Positions 1 to 8,258 of a DNA stretch of 64,000 nucleotides are shown here, in pieces. Location of the stretch: contig NZ_JBAIYU010000017.1 in assembly GCF_036763085.1 (NCBI RefSeq), positions 124,001 through 188,000 of the forward strand. Reading direction: 5' to 3'. The notes under the pieces are model-generated. The model was not told the DNA's origin, made no database searches, and was given only the letters and a program-made list of their open reading frames with translations. The position numbers and the translations under genes were made by a program. Positions within the stretch are counted from its first letter, which is position 1. The number at the start of each line of letters is the position of its first letter. Origin of the DNA: JBAIYU01 sp036763085. GTDB lineage: Bacteria; Bacillota; Negativicutes; DSM-1736; Dendrosporobacteraceae.

Positions 1-854
1 CAGCAGGTGCGCCACTTGAGGAGCATTTGCACGAGACTATGAAGAAAAATTATGGAAAATATATTTTAGCTGTTGAGGGTGCTGTTCCAATCGGTGATAA
101 TGCAGTTACCTGCATGATTGGTGGACGGACTTTTGAAGAGGCATTGAAAGAAGCAGCTAAGGGTGCTGCGGCAGTTATAGAAGTTGGATCTTGTGCTGCG
201 TGGGGTGGAATACAAGCAGCGCGTCCTAATCCGACTCAGTCAGTTGGGATAAGTGAGGTAGTAAGAGGTAAGACGATAATTAAAGTGCCAGGCTGTCCGC
301 CTATACCGGAAATAATTACTGGTGTTGTTATGCACTATACAATTTTTGGTCAAATTCCACCACTTGATAGCAAAGGGCGTCCAAAACAGTTTTTTGGCAA
401 CCGTATACATGATACTTGTTATCGGAGAGCTTTTTTTGATTCGGGGATGTTTGTTGAGACCTTTGATGATATTGCTAGTAAAGCAGGCTGGTGCTTATAC
501 AAGGTAGGCTGTCGCGGTCCTGAAGCCTATAATTCATGTGGTAATATGCGATGGTGGAATGGTATGTCCTATCCAATTCAATCTGGTGCTCCATGTGTTG
601 CTTGTGCATCGGATGGTTTTTGGGATAGCGACCCATTTTACGAGCGACTTCCTAATATTCCAGTGCTTAACACAATCGCTAATGCGGATAAAATCGGTCT
701 AACGGCAGCGGGTGTCACAACTGCCGGAGTTATTGCACACGGAGTTGCTTCTTATGTGCATCATAAAATAAAAAGCAAACAAAAATCGCAAGCGGATACT
801 GAAAAAGAGCATGATATTTCAGAAGCGAAGCCTGAAAACGAGCTTGATAAATAA
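1..854 (+). CDS. [NiFe] hydrogenase small subunit, 5' end cut by window edge
   Basis: Electron-transfer subunit of a membrane-bound uptake [NiFe] hydrogenase; it carries the Fe-S relay between the Ni-Fe site and the cytochrome. The reading frame is open from base 3, so the true start and any Tat signal lie outside the window. The TTG at 27 is internal. Visible family signatures are VEGAVP, GSCAAWGG, PGCPP, the distal-cluster HDTC and GWCLYKVGC, and CVACASDGFWD. Near the C terminus a hydrophobic stretch (GLTAAGVTTAGVIAHGVASY) is the usual membrane anchor, followed by a charged tail. The large subunit follows 21 bp downstream with an AGGAGG-type ribosome binding site. Confidence 0.95.
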   Translation, partial: AGAPLEEHLHETMKKNYGKYILAVEGAVPIGDNAVTCMIGGRTFEEALKEAAKGAAAVIEVGSCAAWGGIQAARPNPTQSVGISEVVRGKTIIKVPGCPPIPEIITGVVMHYTIFGQIPPLDSKGRPKQFFGNRIHDTCYRRAFFDSGMFVETFDDIASKAGWCLYKVGCRGPEAYNSCGNMRWWNGMSYPIQSGAPCVACASDGFWDSDPFYERLPNIPVLNTIANADKIGLTAAGVTTAGVIAHGVASYVHHKIKSKQKSQADTEKEHDISEAKPENELDK

Positions 855-875
855 GAGTTACTTAGGAGGAAGTGA

Positions 876-2765
876 ATGAAACGCATAGTAGTTGATCCAG
901 TAAATAGGATTGAGGGTCATTTAAGACTTGAGTTAATAATAGATGAAGCTACAGGTAAAGTTCAGGATGCTTTATCCAGCGGAACAGCATGGAGAGGTAT
1001 TGAAATAATCCTGAAAGATCGTGATCCGCGGGATGCGTGGCTATTTGCTCAGCGCATTTGTGGAGTTTGTACTACTGTACATGCTTTAGGGTCACTTAGG
1101 GCTGTTGAGGATGCTCTAGGGATTGAGATTCCAAAAAATGCAAACTATATTCGAAATATTATTGCAGCAAGCCAGGTTGTCCAGGATCATTTAATACACT
1201 TTTACCATTTGCATGGATTGGATTGGGTTAGTCCGGTAGCAGCCTTAAAAGCTGACCCAGCTGCAACAGCTGCTCTGCAAAATAGCGTATTAGAAAAATA
1301 TACTATTAATATTGATGCGCCAATCGAATACGATACTAAGGCTTACCCAAAAGATTTTCCTAAAGCTACTACAATATATTTTCGGGATATCCAAAATAAG
1401 ATAAAGCAAATCGTTGAAAGCGGTCAATTAGGATTGTTTGCTGCACATTGGTGGGACCATCCAGATTATGAATTATTACCACCCGAAGTACATCTCATGG
1501 CAATGGCGCATTATCTTAATATGCTGGATAGGCAGAGGGATTTAGTTTATTCCCATGTAGTGTTTGGCGGTAAGAATCCCCATCCTCACTATGTGGTTGG
1601 AGGTATGCCTTGCTCAATCTCTATGAATGACATGAATGCTCCTGTTAATACAGAACGATTAGCTATTGTTGATACTTCAATTAATTTAGGGTTGGACGCC
1701 GTTAATTATTTCTACTTGCCAGATTTACTTGCAATTTGCGAAATCTATGTTAAAAGTGGCAATATTGATGGGGCTGGTATAGCAGGGAAACGAGTTTTGG
1801 GTTTTGGTGATTATCCTGAAGATACGTACTCGGGTACAACAAACGGTAGTTATCATAAGAACCTTTTGCTTAGATCAGACGGGATAGTAGAAAATTTTGA
1901 TCAGGGAGTTTCTAAGGCCGTTTTTCATAATTTTGAAGCAAAGGATTTAGTCGATTCAGCGGTAATTACAGAAGGGGTAGAGCATTCTTGGTATACTTAT
2001 AATCAGGCTGGCGCTGATTTGCATCCGTGGGATGGTATTACTGATCCGCAATATACTGGTCCTAAAGAAGGAACTAAAACAAATTGGAAGTATCTTGATG
2101 AAAACGGAAAATATTCTTGGATCAAGACACCGAAATGGCAGGGGAAAATGGCGGAAGTAGGTCCGCTTGCAAGATATATTATTGTCTATACTAAAGTTAA
2201 ACAGGGGATAATGCAGCCTACTTGGGTCGAAAAATTAATGGTAGATCAAATTGATCAGGTTTCAAAAATGCTTAATCTTTTGCCGGAAAAATGGATGTTG
2301 TCAACGGTTGGTCGGACTCTTGTTCGTGGTCTCGAAGCGCAGGCGGCAGCGTATATAAATAAATACTATTTTGATAAATTAATAAAAAATATCCATAATG
2401 GCGACACCTCGGTAGCCAATATGGATAAATGGGATATAAGCAAATGGCCAAGTGAAGCAAAGGGTGTAGGATTGCATGAAGCTCCGCGCGGAGGGTTAAG
2501 TCATTGGGTAGTTATTAAAGACGGTAAAATTGCTAATTATCAAGCGGTTGTACCGTCGACCTGGAATGCTTGTCCAAGAGACAGCAAAGCTGGTTATGGC
2601 CCTTACGAAGCAAGCATGATTGACACAAAAATAAAGATTCCTGAAAAACCTCTCGAGATACTAAGAGTTATACATTCTTTTGATCCGTGCCTTGCTTGTG
2701 CTACTCATTTATATAATGCTGAAGGTAAACAATTATCGGTAGTATATAGTGATGCGTACAAGTAG
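876..2765 (+). CDS. [NiFe] hydrogenase large subunit
   Basis: Catalytic subunit, 629 residues, splitting or forming H2 at a Ni-Fe centre. The N-terminal ligand motif RICGVC gives Cys62 and Cys65. The C-terminal motif DPCLACATH gives Cys605 and Cys608 and ends at His611. An 18-residue tail follows His611 and would be removed by the maturation protease encoded two genes later. EGHLR near residue 14 is also typical. The protein is somewhat longer than many group 1 large subunits. Its neighbours (small subunit, cytochrome b, protease) point to a quinone-reducing uptake enzyme. The hyp genes needed for Ni-Fe centre assembly are not in this window. Confidence 0.96.
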   Translation: MKRIVVDPVNRIEGHLRLELIIDEATGKVQDALSSGTAWRGIEIILKDRDPRDAWLFAQRICGVCTTVHALGSLRAVEDALGIEIPKNANYIRNIIAASQVVQDHLIHFYHLHGLDWVSPVAALKADPAATAALQNSVLEKYTINIDAPIEYDTKAYPKDFPKATTIYFRDIQNKIKQIVESGQLGLFAAHWWDHPDYELLPPEVHLMAMAHYLNMLDRQRDLVYSHVVFGGKNPHPHYVVGGMPCSISMNDMNAPVNTERLAIVDTSINLGLDAVNYFYLPDLLAICEIYVKSGNIDGAGIAGKRVLGFGDYPEDTYSGTTNGSYHKNLLLRSDGIVENFDQGVSKAVFHNFEAKDLVDSAVITEGVEHSWYTYNQAGADLHPWDGITDPQYTGPKEGTKTNWKYLDENGKYSWIKTPKWQGKMAEVGPLARYIIVYTKVKQGIMQPTWVEKLMVDQIDQVSKMLNLLPEKWMLSTVGRTLVRGLEAQAAAYINKYYFDKLIKNIHNGDTSVANMDKWDISKWPSEAKGVGLHEAPRGGLSHWVVIKDGKIANYQAVVPSTWNACPRDSKAGYGPYEASMIDTKIKIPEKPLEILRVIHSFDPCLACATHLYNAEGKQLSVVYSDAYK

Positions 2766-2785
2766 AGCTGAATGGAGGAGTAAAT

Positions 2786-3484
2786 ATGAAGGAAAAATCA
2801 CTTAGAGCCTATTATGTGTTTTCTCCGGCCATCAGAATATTCCATTGGATCATGGTACTAGCTATATTTGTGCTGTTTTTTACTGGATTATATATTGGCG
2901 ATCCTTTTTTTATCGGCACTCAAGGTACGGAGGCTACGTTTGCTATTACGAATATATTTTCGATGGAAATGATGAGATATGTCCATTTTATTTTTGCTTA
3001 TCTGCTAACTGTATCTTTAATACTTAGGATATATGGTTTTATCATTAATAAAGGTGACAGGCTGCTGCCGCATTTTTGGACTCGGCGATATTGGTTTGGT
3101 TTAGTTGATACAACACTCCACTATTTATTCTTACGTGATCAGCATACTCCATATTTACGTAATTCTTTAGCTAGAACAGGTTATTTATTTGTTTATATAA
3201 TGATCCTGCTAGAAATTGTTACAGGATTTGCAATGTATGTTATGATAAATCCTAATAGCTTTGCGGCTAAAGTATTTGGACCATTTAATCACCTATTTAT
3301 CAACGAATATAATGTTCATATAATTCACCATTATGCAGCATGGGGAATTATGCTATTTGTAATAGTACATATATATATGGCATCTAGAGCTGATTTTATG
3401 GAAAAAGGAGGAGAGGTTTCCGGTATGATTTCAGGTGTTAAGTTTTATGATGAAGAACCGGAAGACTTAAATGATATTAAATAA
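2786..3484 (+). CDS. [NiFe] hydrogenase b-type cytochrome subunit
   Basis: Integral membrane diheme cytochrome b, 232 residues, that passes electrons from the small subunit to the quinone pool. It has four hydrophobic segments. Candidate heme histidines lie in FHWIMVLAIF near residue 20, in MRYVHFIFAY near residue 70, and in HIIHHYAAWGIMLFVIVHIY near the C terminus. The start has a GGAGG ribosome binding site. It lies 20 bp after the large subunit and directly abuts the protease gene. The set matches HyaC/HupC/CybH organisation; I leave the symbol blank because the naming depends on the hydrogenase group. Confidence 0.93.
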   Translation: MKEKSLRAYYVFSPAIRIFHWIMVLAIFVLFFTGLYIGDPFFIGTQGTEATFAITNIFSMEMMRYVHFIFAYLLTVSLILRIYGFIINKGDRLLPHFWTRRYWFGLVDTTLHYLFLRDQHTPYLRNSLARTGYLFVYIMILLEIVTGFAMYVMINPNSFAAKVFGPFNHLFINEYNVHIIHHYAAWGIMLFVIVHIYMASRADFMEKGGEVSGMISGVKFYDEEPEDLNDIK

Positions 3485-3964
3485 ATGAATAAGATAACTA
3501 TACTAGGGATTGGCAATATTTTACTTAAAGATGAGGGATTCGGTGTAAGAGTTATTGAGGAAATGCAAAAAACATATAACTTTTCAGAATCCATACAAGT
3601 TCTCGATGGTGGTACGCTGGGGATGGAGCTTCTTAAATTCCTAACAGATACGGATAAGTTAATTATTGTCGATGCTGTTTCAGGAACCCAGCCTGCAGGA
3701 TTTATATATGAATTTTCTAACGAAGAAGTAAAAGCGTATTTTACGGAAAAAGTGTCAATGCATGAATTGGGGATTCAAGATGTACTTTCAGCTCTGGAGA
3801 TAATAAGTAAACCAATTAAGGAAGTTGTAGTTATTGGCACTCAGCCATTAATAATGGATGTTGGTTTGGAATTATCGCCAGTAGCAGCTTCAGCTGTTGA
3901 ACCAGTAATAGAAAGAATAATTAATAAACTAAGTTACTGGAAAATTGAGGTTAATAAGAAATGA
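3485..3964 (+). CDS. Hydrogenase maturation endopeptidase (HyaD/HupD family)
   Basis: Nickel-dependent protease, 159 residues, that trims the C-terminal extension of the large subunit after the Ni-Fe site is loaded. The N terminus (ILGIGNILLKDEGFGVRV) is the family signature. Glu17, Asp63 (IIVDAVSG) and His93 (SMHELGIQD) match the three nickel-recognition residues described for E. coli HybD. The ATG follows the cytochrome stop codon directly with no clear Shine-Dalgarno sequence, so translation is probably coupled. The stop overlaps the next start as ATGA. Confidence 0.94.
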   Translation: MNKITILGIGNILLKDEGFGVRVIEEMQKTYNFSESIQVLDGGTLGMELLKFLTDTDKLIIVDAVSGTQPAGFIYEFSNEEVKAYFTEKVSMHELGIQDVLSALEIISKPIKEVVVIGTQPLIMDVGLELSPVAASAVEPVIERIINKLSYWKIEVNKK

Positions 3965-4341
3965 AAACTTCTAGTTTTTCTGCCAATGTATTATCAATCC
4001 TGCATGAAATTTATATAGCGTTGGAAAAGTTCAAGGCAACGGGAGAGATATTTACAATATTTATTAATCAGGCTCCATTAACTCAAGATGAACGAAAAAT
4101 TATCAATGATTTTTTAGGAAAAGGCAGCATTAGTGTTAAACTTGGAAATAGCAGTGAACCAGCTGAATGGCAAGAAACAGGAATAACTGGTGTTTGGTCA
4201 GGAGTTATTTATAATAGTTTCGGCAAGCCGATTGTCGAGCTGATTGAGATAGGCGCATTTCCGCAATTAGCTTCAGCCCACCCCGAAGATTTAAAAGCCA
4301 GCTTATCAAAATTGGGCAAGCAATTGCAAAGTTTGGAATAG
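3961..4341 (+). CDS. HupH/HyaF-like hydrogenase expression protein, short single-domain form
   Basis: Protein of 126 residues resembling the C-terminal conserved region of HupH/HyaF hydrogenase expression proteins, accessory factors in small-subunit or Fe-S maturation. Recognisable pieces are the GKGSISVKL segment, WQETGITGVWSGVIYN and IELIEIGAFP-like residues (here VELIEIGAFPQLA). Proteobacterial HupH/HyaF are about 280 residues long, so this is less than half length and lacks the N-terminal region. Its start overlaps the protease stop. It is the last gene of the hydrogenase operon before an 80 bp gap. Assignment is by motif reading only. Confidence 0.75.
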   Translation: MKTSSFSANVLSILHEIYIALEKFKATGEIFTIFINQAPLTQDERKIINDFLGKGSISVKLGNSSEPAEWQETGITGVWSGVIYNSFGKPIVELIEIGAFPQLASAHPEDLKASLSKLGKQLQSLE

Positions 4342-4419
4342 TTGCCATTACTCATAACCTGGAATAACTAAAGGAATTAATATTTATTTACCGAATTTTA
4401 CTAGAAAAAGTGTAAAGGA

Positions 4420-4806
4420 ATGGTGAAGGTATTGCGTGGTGTCCGAGGTGCAATAACAGTAGAATCGAATAATAGTACAATGATATGTGAAAGTGTCGTG
4501 GAACTTTTAACTTCGATGGTTACTGCGAACAATATAGAAACCGAAGATATAGGAGCAGTTATATTTAGTTCGACTTCTGATTTAAATTCTGCATTTCCGG
4601 CTGTGGGGGCTAGAAGTTTAGGGTGGAATGAGGTGCCCTTATTCGGAACTCAGGAAATAGAGAATCCATCTGGTATTTCAAAGTGCATAAGAGTACTTAT
4701 ACTTTGGAATACTGATTTACCGCAAAGATCGATAAAGCATATTTATTTAAGAGACGCTATATCATTGCGGCAGGACATTAAAGAAAAGGAAGATGCTAAC
4801 CGTTAA
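4420..4806 (+). CDS. aroH: Chorismate mutase, AroH class
   Basis: Monofunctional chorismate mutase, 128 residues, making prephenate for phenylalanine and tyrosine synthesis. It aligns with B. subtilis AroH: RGVRGAITVE at the N terminus (Arg9 in the place of catalytic Arg7), a TQE segment (Glu78 equivalent), CIRVLI (Arg90 equivalent) and HIYLRDA (Tyr108 equivalent). The start is uncertain. AAAGGA abuts the ATG at 4420, while a TTG at 4432 has better spacing and fits the B. subtilis N terminus. A rho-independent terminator follows at once, so the gene closes the left transcription unit. Confidence 0.93.
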   Translation: MVKVLRGVRGAITVESNNSTMICESVVELLTSMVTANNIETEDIGAVIFSSTSDLNSAFPAVGARSLGWNEVPLFGTQEIENPSGISKCIRVLILWNTDLPQRSIKHIYLRDAISLRQDIKEKEDANR

Positions 4807-4816
4807 TCTATGTAAT

Positions 4817-4850
4817 AGGCTTTTGCTTCAGCAAAGGCTTTTGTTTTTCT
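4817..4850 (+). terminator. Rho-independent terminator after aroH
   Basis: Ten-base-pair stem (arms 4817-4826 and 4831-4840, two G-U pairs) with a TTCA loop, followed by a T-rich run. It lies 11 bp after the aroH stop. Confidence 0.85.
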
Positions 4851-4866
4851 GATTATCTTGGGAATT

Positions 4867-4875
4867 TGTTATAAT
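4867..4875 (+). promoter_or_regulatory. Candidate extended -10 promoter for the riboswitch leader
   Basis: TGTTATAAT is an extended -10 element (TGn followed by a perfect TATAAT). There is no good -35 hexamer at 17 bp. Transcription from here would begin near 4882 and run through the c-di-AMP riboswitch into the wall hydrolase gene, giving a leader of about 240 nt. Confidence 0.6.
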
Positions 4876-4984
4876 ATGGATTTGATTTAAACTAACAGTT
4901 GTTTATAAAAACAGAGATTGTGAAATTAATCTTTTATAAGGAAGGATTTTGAATAAAAAAAAAGAATAATATCGAATGAGTACT

Positions 4985-5116
4985 ATAAAAGCCGAATCTA
5001 ACTCAGGACCGGGGGAACCAACTTTAAGGGGTGAAATTACTGCTGATTTCAATGCAGTGATAGGGGAACCTCAACCCTAACCCGTCAGCTAACCTCGGAG
5101 GCTTAGGGAGGAGCCA
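4985..5116 (+). promoter_or_regulatory. Cyclic di-AMP riboswitch (ydaO-yuaA class)
   Basis: The conserved ydaO-yuaA core is readable in order: CGAATCTAACTC, CCGGGGGAACCA, AAGGGGTGAA, a variable hairpin, AGGGGAACCTC, then AACCCGTCAGCTAACCTCGG and AGGC. This class binds c-di-AMP and in Bacillota usually turns genes off when c-di-AMP is high; cell-wall hydrolases and potassium transporters are common targets. It ends just before the AGGGAGGAG ribosome binding site of an NlpC/P60 hydrolase, as expected. The boundaries are approximate. The 315 bp between aroH and this hydrolase are otherwise accounted for by the terminator and promoter. Confidence 0.93.
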
Positions 5117-5121
5117 ATCAA

Positions 5122-5784
5122 TTGAATAAGGCAGCACGTATTTTGGTAATGTTTTTAATGCTGGTTTGCACCGTTTCCGTTACATATGCATCTGGTGCCT
5201 ACGAACAAGGTGATGAAGGTCAGGATGTAGCTTCTATTCAAGCCCGATTGAATACTTTAGGTTATGATGTCGTCGCTGATGGCGATTTTGGTCCAGCTAC
5301 GACAAGAGCTGTAAAGGCTTTTCAAAAAGAGCGCGGACTTGAAGCAGACGGAGTAATTGGTGAACAAACTTACAAAGCACTAATGGGTCGCGAAATTCCA
5401 GCTAGCCGCGATAGCTCCACGGCGTTTAGACGTCTTACACAAACAGCATTTCGTTATATTGGGGTGCCGTATGTGTTTGGTGGAACTACTCCAAGCGGCT
5501 TCGATTGTTCCGGTTTTGTGAAATTTGTTTTTGGCAATAGTGGGATTTATATGCCGAGAACAGCCGATCAGCAATTTGAAGTGGGACAATCGGTATCTTA
5601 CAACAGGTTGCAGCCAGGAGATCTTGTATTCTTTTCTACATACACTTCTGGTCCTTCGCACAGCGGGATTTATCTTGGAGATGGAAAGTTCATTAGTGCA
5701 ACTTCTAGTCGCGGTGTTGCCGTTGATCGTATTGATAGCGGATACTGGGGCTCGCGCTACGTAGGAGCGCGTAGAGTTTTATAG
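5122..5784 (+). CDS. Secreted peptidoglycan hydrolase: PG_binding_1 plus NlpC/P60
   Basis: Exported wall hydrolase, 220 residues. Residues 1-24 form a signal peptide. Residues about 28-88 are a peptidoglycan-binding domain (GDEGQDVASIQARLNTLGY, GDFGPATTRAVKAFQ). Residues about 103-220 are an NlpC/P60 endopeptidase with catalytic Cys129 in FDCSGFV and His180 in SHSGIYLG. It should cut peptide stems of peptidoglycan outside the membrane. Translation starts at TTG with AGGGAGGAG about nine bases upstream; no ATG is nearby. The c-di-AMP riboswitch in its leader ties expression to turgor and wall status. It stands alone between two terminators. Confidence 0.94.
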   Translation: MNKAARILVMFLMLVCTVSVTYASGAYEQGDEGQDVASIQARLNTLGYDVVADGDFGPATTRAVKAFQKERGLEADGVIGEQTYKALMGREIPASRDSSTAFRRLTQTAFRYIGVPYVFGGTTPSGFDCSGFVKFVFGNSGIYMPRTADQQFEVGQSVSYNRLQPGDLVFFSTYTSGPSHSGIYLGDGKFISATSSRGVAVDRIDSGYWGSRYVGARRVL

Positions 5785-5794
5785 TGATTCATTT

Positions 5795-5820
5795 GGAGGC
5801 ATATATGCCTCCTTTTTGTT
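5795..5820 (+). terminator. Rho-independent terminator after the NlpC/P60 gene
   Basis: GGAGGCAT and ATGCCTCC form a perfect inverted repeat (5795-5812) followed by CTTTTTGTT. On the minus strand no T-run follows, so it serves the plus-strand gene only. Confidence 0.9.
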
Positions 5821-5838
5821 ATCTATTGGCCGATATGA

Positions 5839-6762
5839 TTATCTATCTGGAACTAAGACAATAATTGCCTTAGCATACTGTTTTGCAAAAGGAACGACAA
5901 CGATTGACGAAATAATATTGAAAAGAGTATGGACAAGTGCTACTTGACTCGCGAAATCAGTAACATGCAGTGCTATTAAATTTGTTAAAAAGTTTGTGAA
6001 AGGTAAGAAGAGTGCAGCTCCGACTATGTTAAGAATAATGTGAGCTGCTGCTACTCTTTTAGCAGCTATAGGTGCAGCAGCGCCAACAATTACTGAAGAA
6101 ATACAGGATCCAATATTATTACCGTAAACAACGTAAGCAGCTGACGTCAGATTGATTAACCCGTCACCTGCGAGAATCATAAGTAGAGCTGTTGCCGCGC
6201 TGCTTGACTGAAATAACATAGTTATAAGTATGCCGCCAGCAATTCCGTATAAAGGATTTGATTGCGAGGAAAGTATATATTGTATGGCAGTTTCTATTTC
6301 AGAGAGACTACTCAGTGTATCTGACAGTATATTTATACCCAAAAATATACTTATGAACCCGCTAATAGCCAAACATATAAAACGAAGTTTTTTTATACAG
6401 ATTGCAATAACTGTAAAAGTTATTAAAAGCGGTATAAAGTACTGATCTGGAAAAGAAAGAGCCATCAGTTGAACTGTAGTGCATGTTCCGATATTTGCGC
6501 CGAGTATAATACCAAGGCTCTGATAAAAGGTCATATAATTTGCACTAACGAGACCGATTGTTATTAAAGATACAGCAGTGCTGCTTTGCATTAATGCTGA
6601 TGCGAGTGCCCCCGCAATGAGGCCTCGCCATGGGGTCACAGTAATTTCTACCAGCATTAATCTAAGTTTATTCCCTAGCATGTTCTGCAGACCTAAACGC
6701 ATAAAAAAAATACCGAAAAGTAATAAGGAGATGCCAACACCGAGTGTTGTTAGTGTATGCAT
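5839..6762 (-). CDS. Na/Pi-cotransporter family membrane protein
   Basis: Polytopic membrane protein, 307 residues from the chosen start, of the Na+/phosphate cotransporter II family (PF02690-like). The duplicated core is visible as ALMQSSTAVSLITIGLV in the first half and ITMLFQSSSAATALLMIL in the second; the QSS motifs are the family hallmark. I chose ATG at 6762 (MHTLTTLGVGISLLLFG) because GGGGG lies about eight bases upstream and the hydrophobic domain begins there. The open frame extends to 6954, but that part has no family character and would overlap the next gene. There is no PhoU-like C-terminal domain. The real substrate is unknown. Confidence 0.85.
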   Translation of the reverse strand: MHTLTTLGVGISLLLFGIFFMRLGLQNMLGNKLRLMLVEITVTPWRGLIAGALASALMQSSTAVSLITIGLVSANYMTFYQSLGIILGANIGTCTTVQLMALSFPDQYFIPLLITFTVIAICIKKLRFICLAISGFISIFLGINILSDTLSSLSEIETAIQYILSSQSNPLYGIAGGILITMLFQSSSAATALLMILAGDGLINLTSAAYVVYGNNIGSCISSVIVGAAAPIAAKRVAAAHIILNIVGAALFLPFTNFLTNLIALHVTDFASQVALVHTLFNIISSIVVVPFAKQYAKAIIVLVPDR

Positions 6763-6819
6763 TTTTCTGACCCCCAATCTAATGCTAAAATGTATGCTTA
6801 TTCTCGTTATTATAGAATT

Positions 6820-6848
6820 TTGTGGAATGGCTGTTTTTTTGGTATAAT
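6820..6848 (+). promoter_or_regulatory. Candidate sigma-A promoter for the HD-domain gene
   Basis: TTGTGG and a perfect TATAAT are separated by 17 bp, about 60 bp ahead of the start at 6910. It lies in the divergent gap shared with the Na/Pi-family gene. Confidence 0.55.
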
Positions 6849-6909
6849 TTAGCATGGTAATAGTTGTAAGGTGGATTGTGTTTAAACTTATAATAGCGGA
6901 GGTTTCTTC

Positions 6910-7476
6910 ATGGGAGAAATAAGAGACAAAGCTTGGCGCATACTCAAAAAACATGTTAGCAATGATTCCTTAATAAAACATTGTCTTGCAGTTGAAATTG
7001 CGATGGGTGCATATGCTGAGAAATTTGGCGAAAATCGAGAACATTGGGGTGCAGTAGGACTTCTTCACGATGTTGATTTTGAAAAATACCCAGAACACCA
7101 TCCATATCATACTCGAGAGTTATTAGAAACTGAGGGTTATGACGAAGAATTTGTCAATAACATTGAATCGCATGATAGGAATTGGATGAGTGATAGAACA
7201 CTTCTGCAAAAAACGTTACTAGCAGTTGATGAATTAACTGGATTTATCATTGCATGTGCTCTTGTAAGACCGGATAAAAGCCTTGATAATCTTGAAGTTA
7301 AATCTGTTATGAAAAAGATGAAGGATAAAGCTTTTGCTAAAGCAGTAAACCGAGAAACTATATATACTAGCGCTGAAGCAATGGGAGTAGATCTGAGAGA
7401 GCATATACAATTCGTAATCAAAGCCCTTTCTGATGCTGCTAAGCATCCAGATTATCAGGAAGTGCCGATTATATAA
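6910..7476 (+). CDS. HD-domain (HDIG-type) metal-dependent phosphohydrolase
   Basis: Soluble protein of 188 residues with an HD-superfamily core: His24, the His53-Asp54 doublet in GLLHDVDFEKYPEHH, then HPYHTREL and ESHD (His88-Asp89). These residues would bind metal and hydrolyse a phosphate ester. The short hydrolase-only architecture, with no signalling domain, is common among uncharacterised clostridial HDIG proteins. The substrate cannot be told from sequence. The gene has a GGAGG site, a likely promoter of its own and a strong terminator, so it is probably monocistronic. Confidence 0.8.
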   Translation: MGEIRDKAWRILKKHVSNDSLIKHCLAVEIAMGAYAEKFGENREHWGAVGLLHDVDFEKYPEHHPYHTRELLETEGYDEEFVNNIESHDRNWMSDRTLLQKTLLAVDELTGFIIACALVRPDKSLDNLEVKSVMKKMKDKAFAKAVNRETIYTSAEAMGVDLREHIQFVIKALSDAAKHPDYQEVPII

Positions 7477-7521
7477 AAAGCGGTCCCTTTACACTAAGGT
7501 GTGTGAAGGGACCGCTTTTTA
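7475..7521 (+). terminator. Strong terminator after the HD-domain gene
   Basis: A long stem (about 14 bp, AAAGCGGTCCCTT paired with AAGGGACCGCTTT) encloses a 16-base loop. It is flanked by A's on the left and T's on the right, the form of a bidirectional terminator. The left arm begins at the stop codon. Confidence 0.92.
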
Positions 7522-7669
7522 TATAAGGAAATATTCTTCGATTTGCCTGATGAATCATAGTTTATTGTCATAATTGAAAAGTTAAAACATATATAAATAA
7601 TAAGTGAACAATTATTATTTAAAAGGCAATTTGTATAAGGATATATGTACTTAGAAGAGGAGAGGTAAA

Positions 7670-8254
7670 ATGGGGAAAAAAATTGCCGATAAACTAACAG
7701 TTAATCTGGCTGACTGCAAGGCTAAAATCAAATTGTACAACCATTTTTTAAAATTACTTGAGAGGCAAGAAAACTATTCGGCGCGTCCTTTAGTTCTACT
7801 TTGCATAGGGTCAGACCGTTATACGGGCGATTCATTAGGTCCGCTTGTCGGTAGTCAACTTGAGGAAGATACGGATGCTATTATACACGGCAGCCTAGAT
7901 TATCCAGTTCATGCCGGCAATCTTGTAGAAATAATTGCGCATATTAATCATCAATATCATAATCCAATAGTTATTGCGATTGATGCATGCCTAGGGAAAA
8001 GTGATGAAATTGGAAATATAGAAATGTGGGAAGGTGGATTACATGCAGGCATTGCAGTAGGGAACAGATTGCCTTGTGTTGGGCATATTTCAATAGTTGG
8101 AGTAGTAAACTCAGGGGGGCAAATAGGTTATTTAGATTTACAAAGTACTCCTCTTTCTATCGTTATGAAACTAAGTAAGGTAATAGGCTGTTCGCTTTCT
8201 GAGGCAATTAATACAGTAAATCCAACAAGATCAGAAAAAGTACTGCTAGGGTGA
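7670..8254 (+). CDS. yyaC: Spore protein YyaC family (DUF1256, GPR-protease fold)
   Basis: Protein of 194 residues of the YyaC/DUF1256 family, related in fold to the germination protease GPR and restricted to spore formers. Family segments are LLCIGSDRYTGDSLGPLVG, the IHGSLDYPVHAGNL region, VIAIDACLGK and HISIVGVVNSGG. B. subtilis yyaC is expressed in the forespore; the biochemical role is not established. AGAGGAGAGG precedes the ATG. The 146 bp upstream hold no promoter that I can call with confidence. Confidence 0.9.
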   Translation: MGKKIADKLTVNLADCKAKIKLYNHFLKLLERQENYSARPLVLLCIGSDRYTGDSLGPLVGSQLEEDTDAIIHGSLDYPVHAGNLVEIIAHINHQYHNPIVIAIDACLGKSDEIGNIEMWEGGLHAGIAVGNRLPCVGHISIVGVVNSGGQIGYLDLQSTPLSIVMKLSKVIGCSLSEAINTVNPTRSEKVLLG

Positions 8255-8258
8255 GTTG

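Noticed and set aside
27..29. TTG as start of the hydrogenase small subunit
   Set aside because: The frame is open to the window's left edge and family sequence continues upstream of it, so this codon is an internal leucine.
4949..4969. Six-codon minicistron (TTG, AAGGAAGGA upstream) in the riboswitch leader
   Set aside because: Too short, A-rich and without any conserved feature; the purine run is likely chance.
6763..6954. N-terminal extension of the Na/Pi-family gene
   Set aside because: Not membrane-like, overlaps the divergent HD-domain gene and its promoter, and a better start with a G-rich site exists at 6762.
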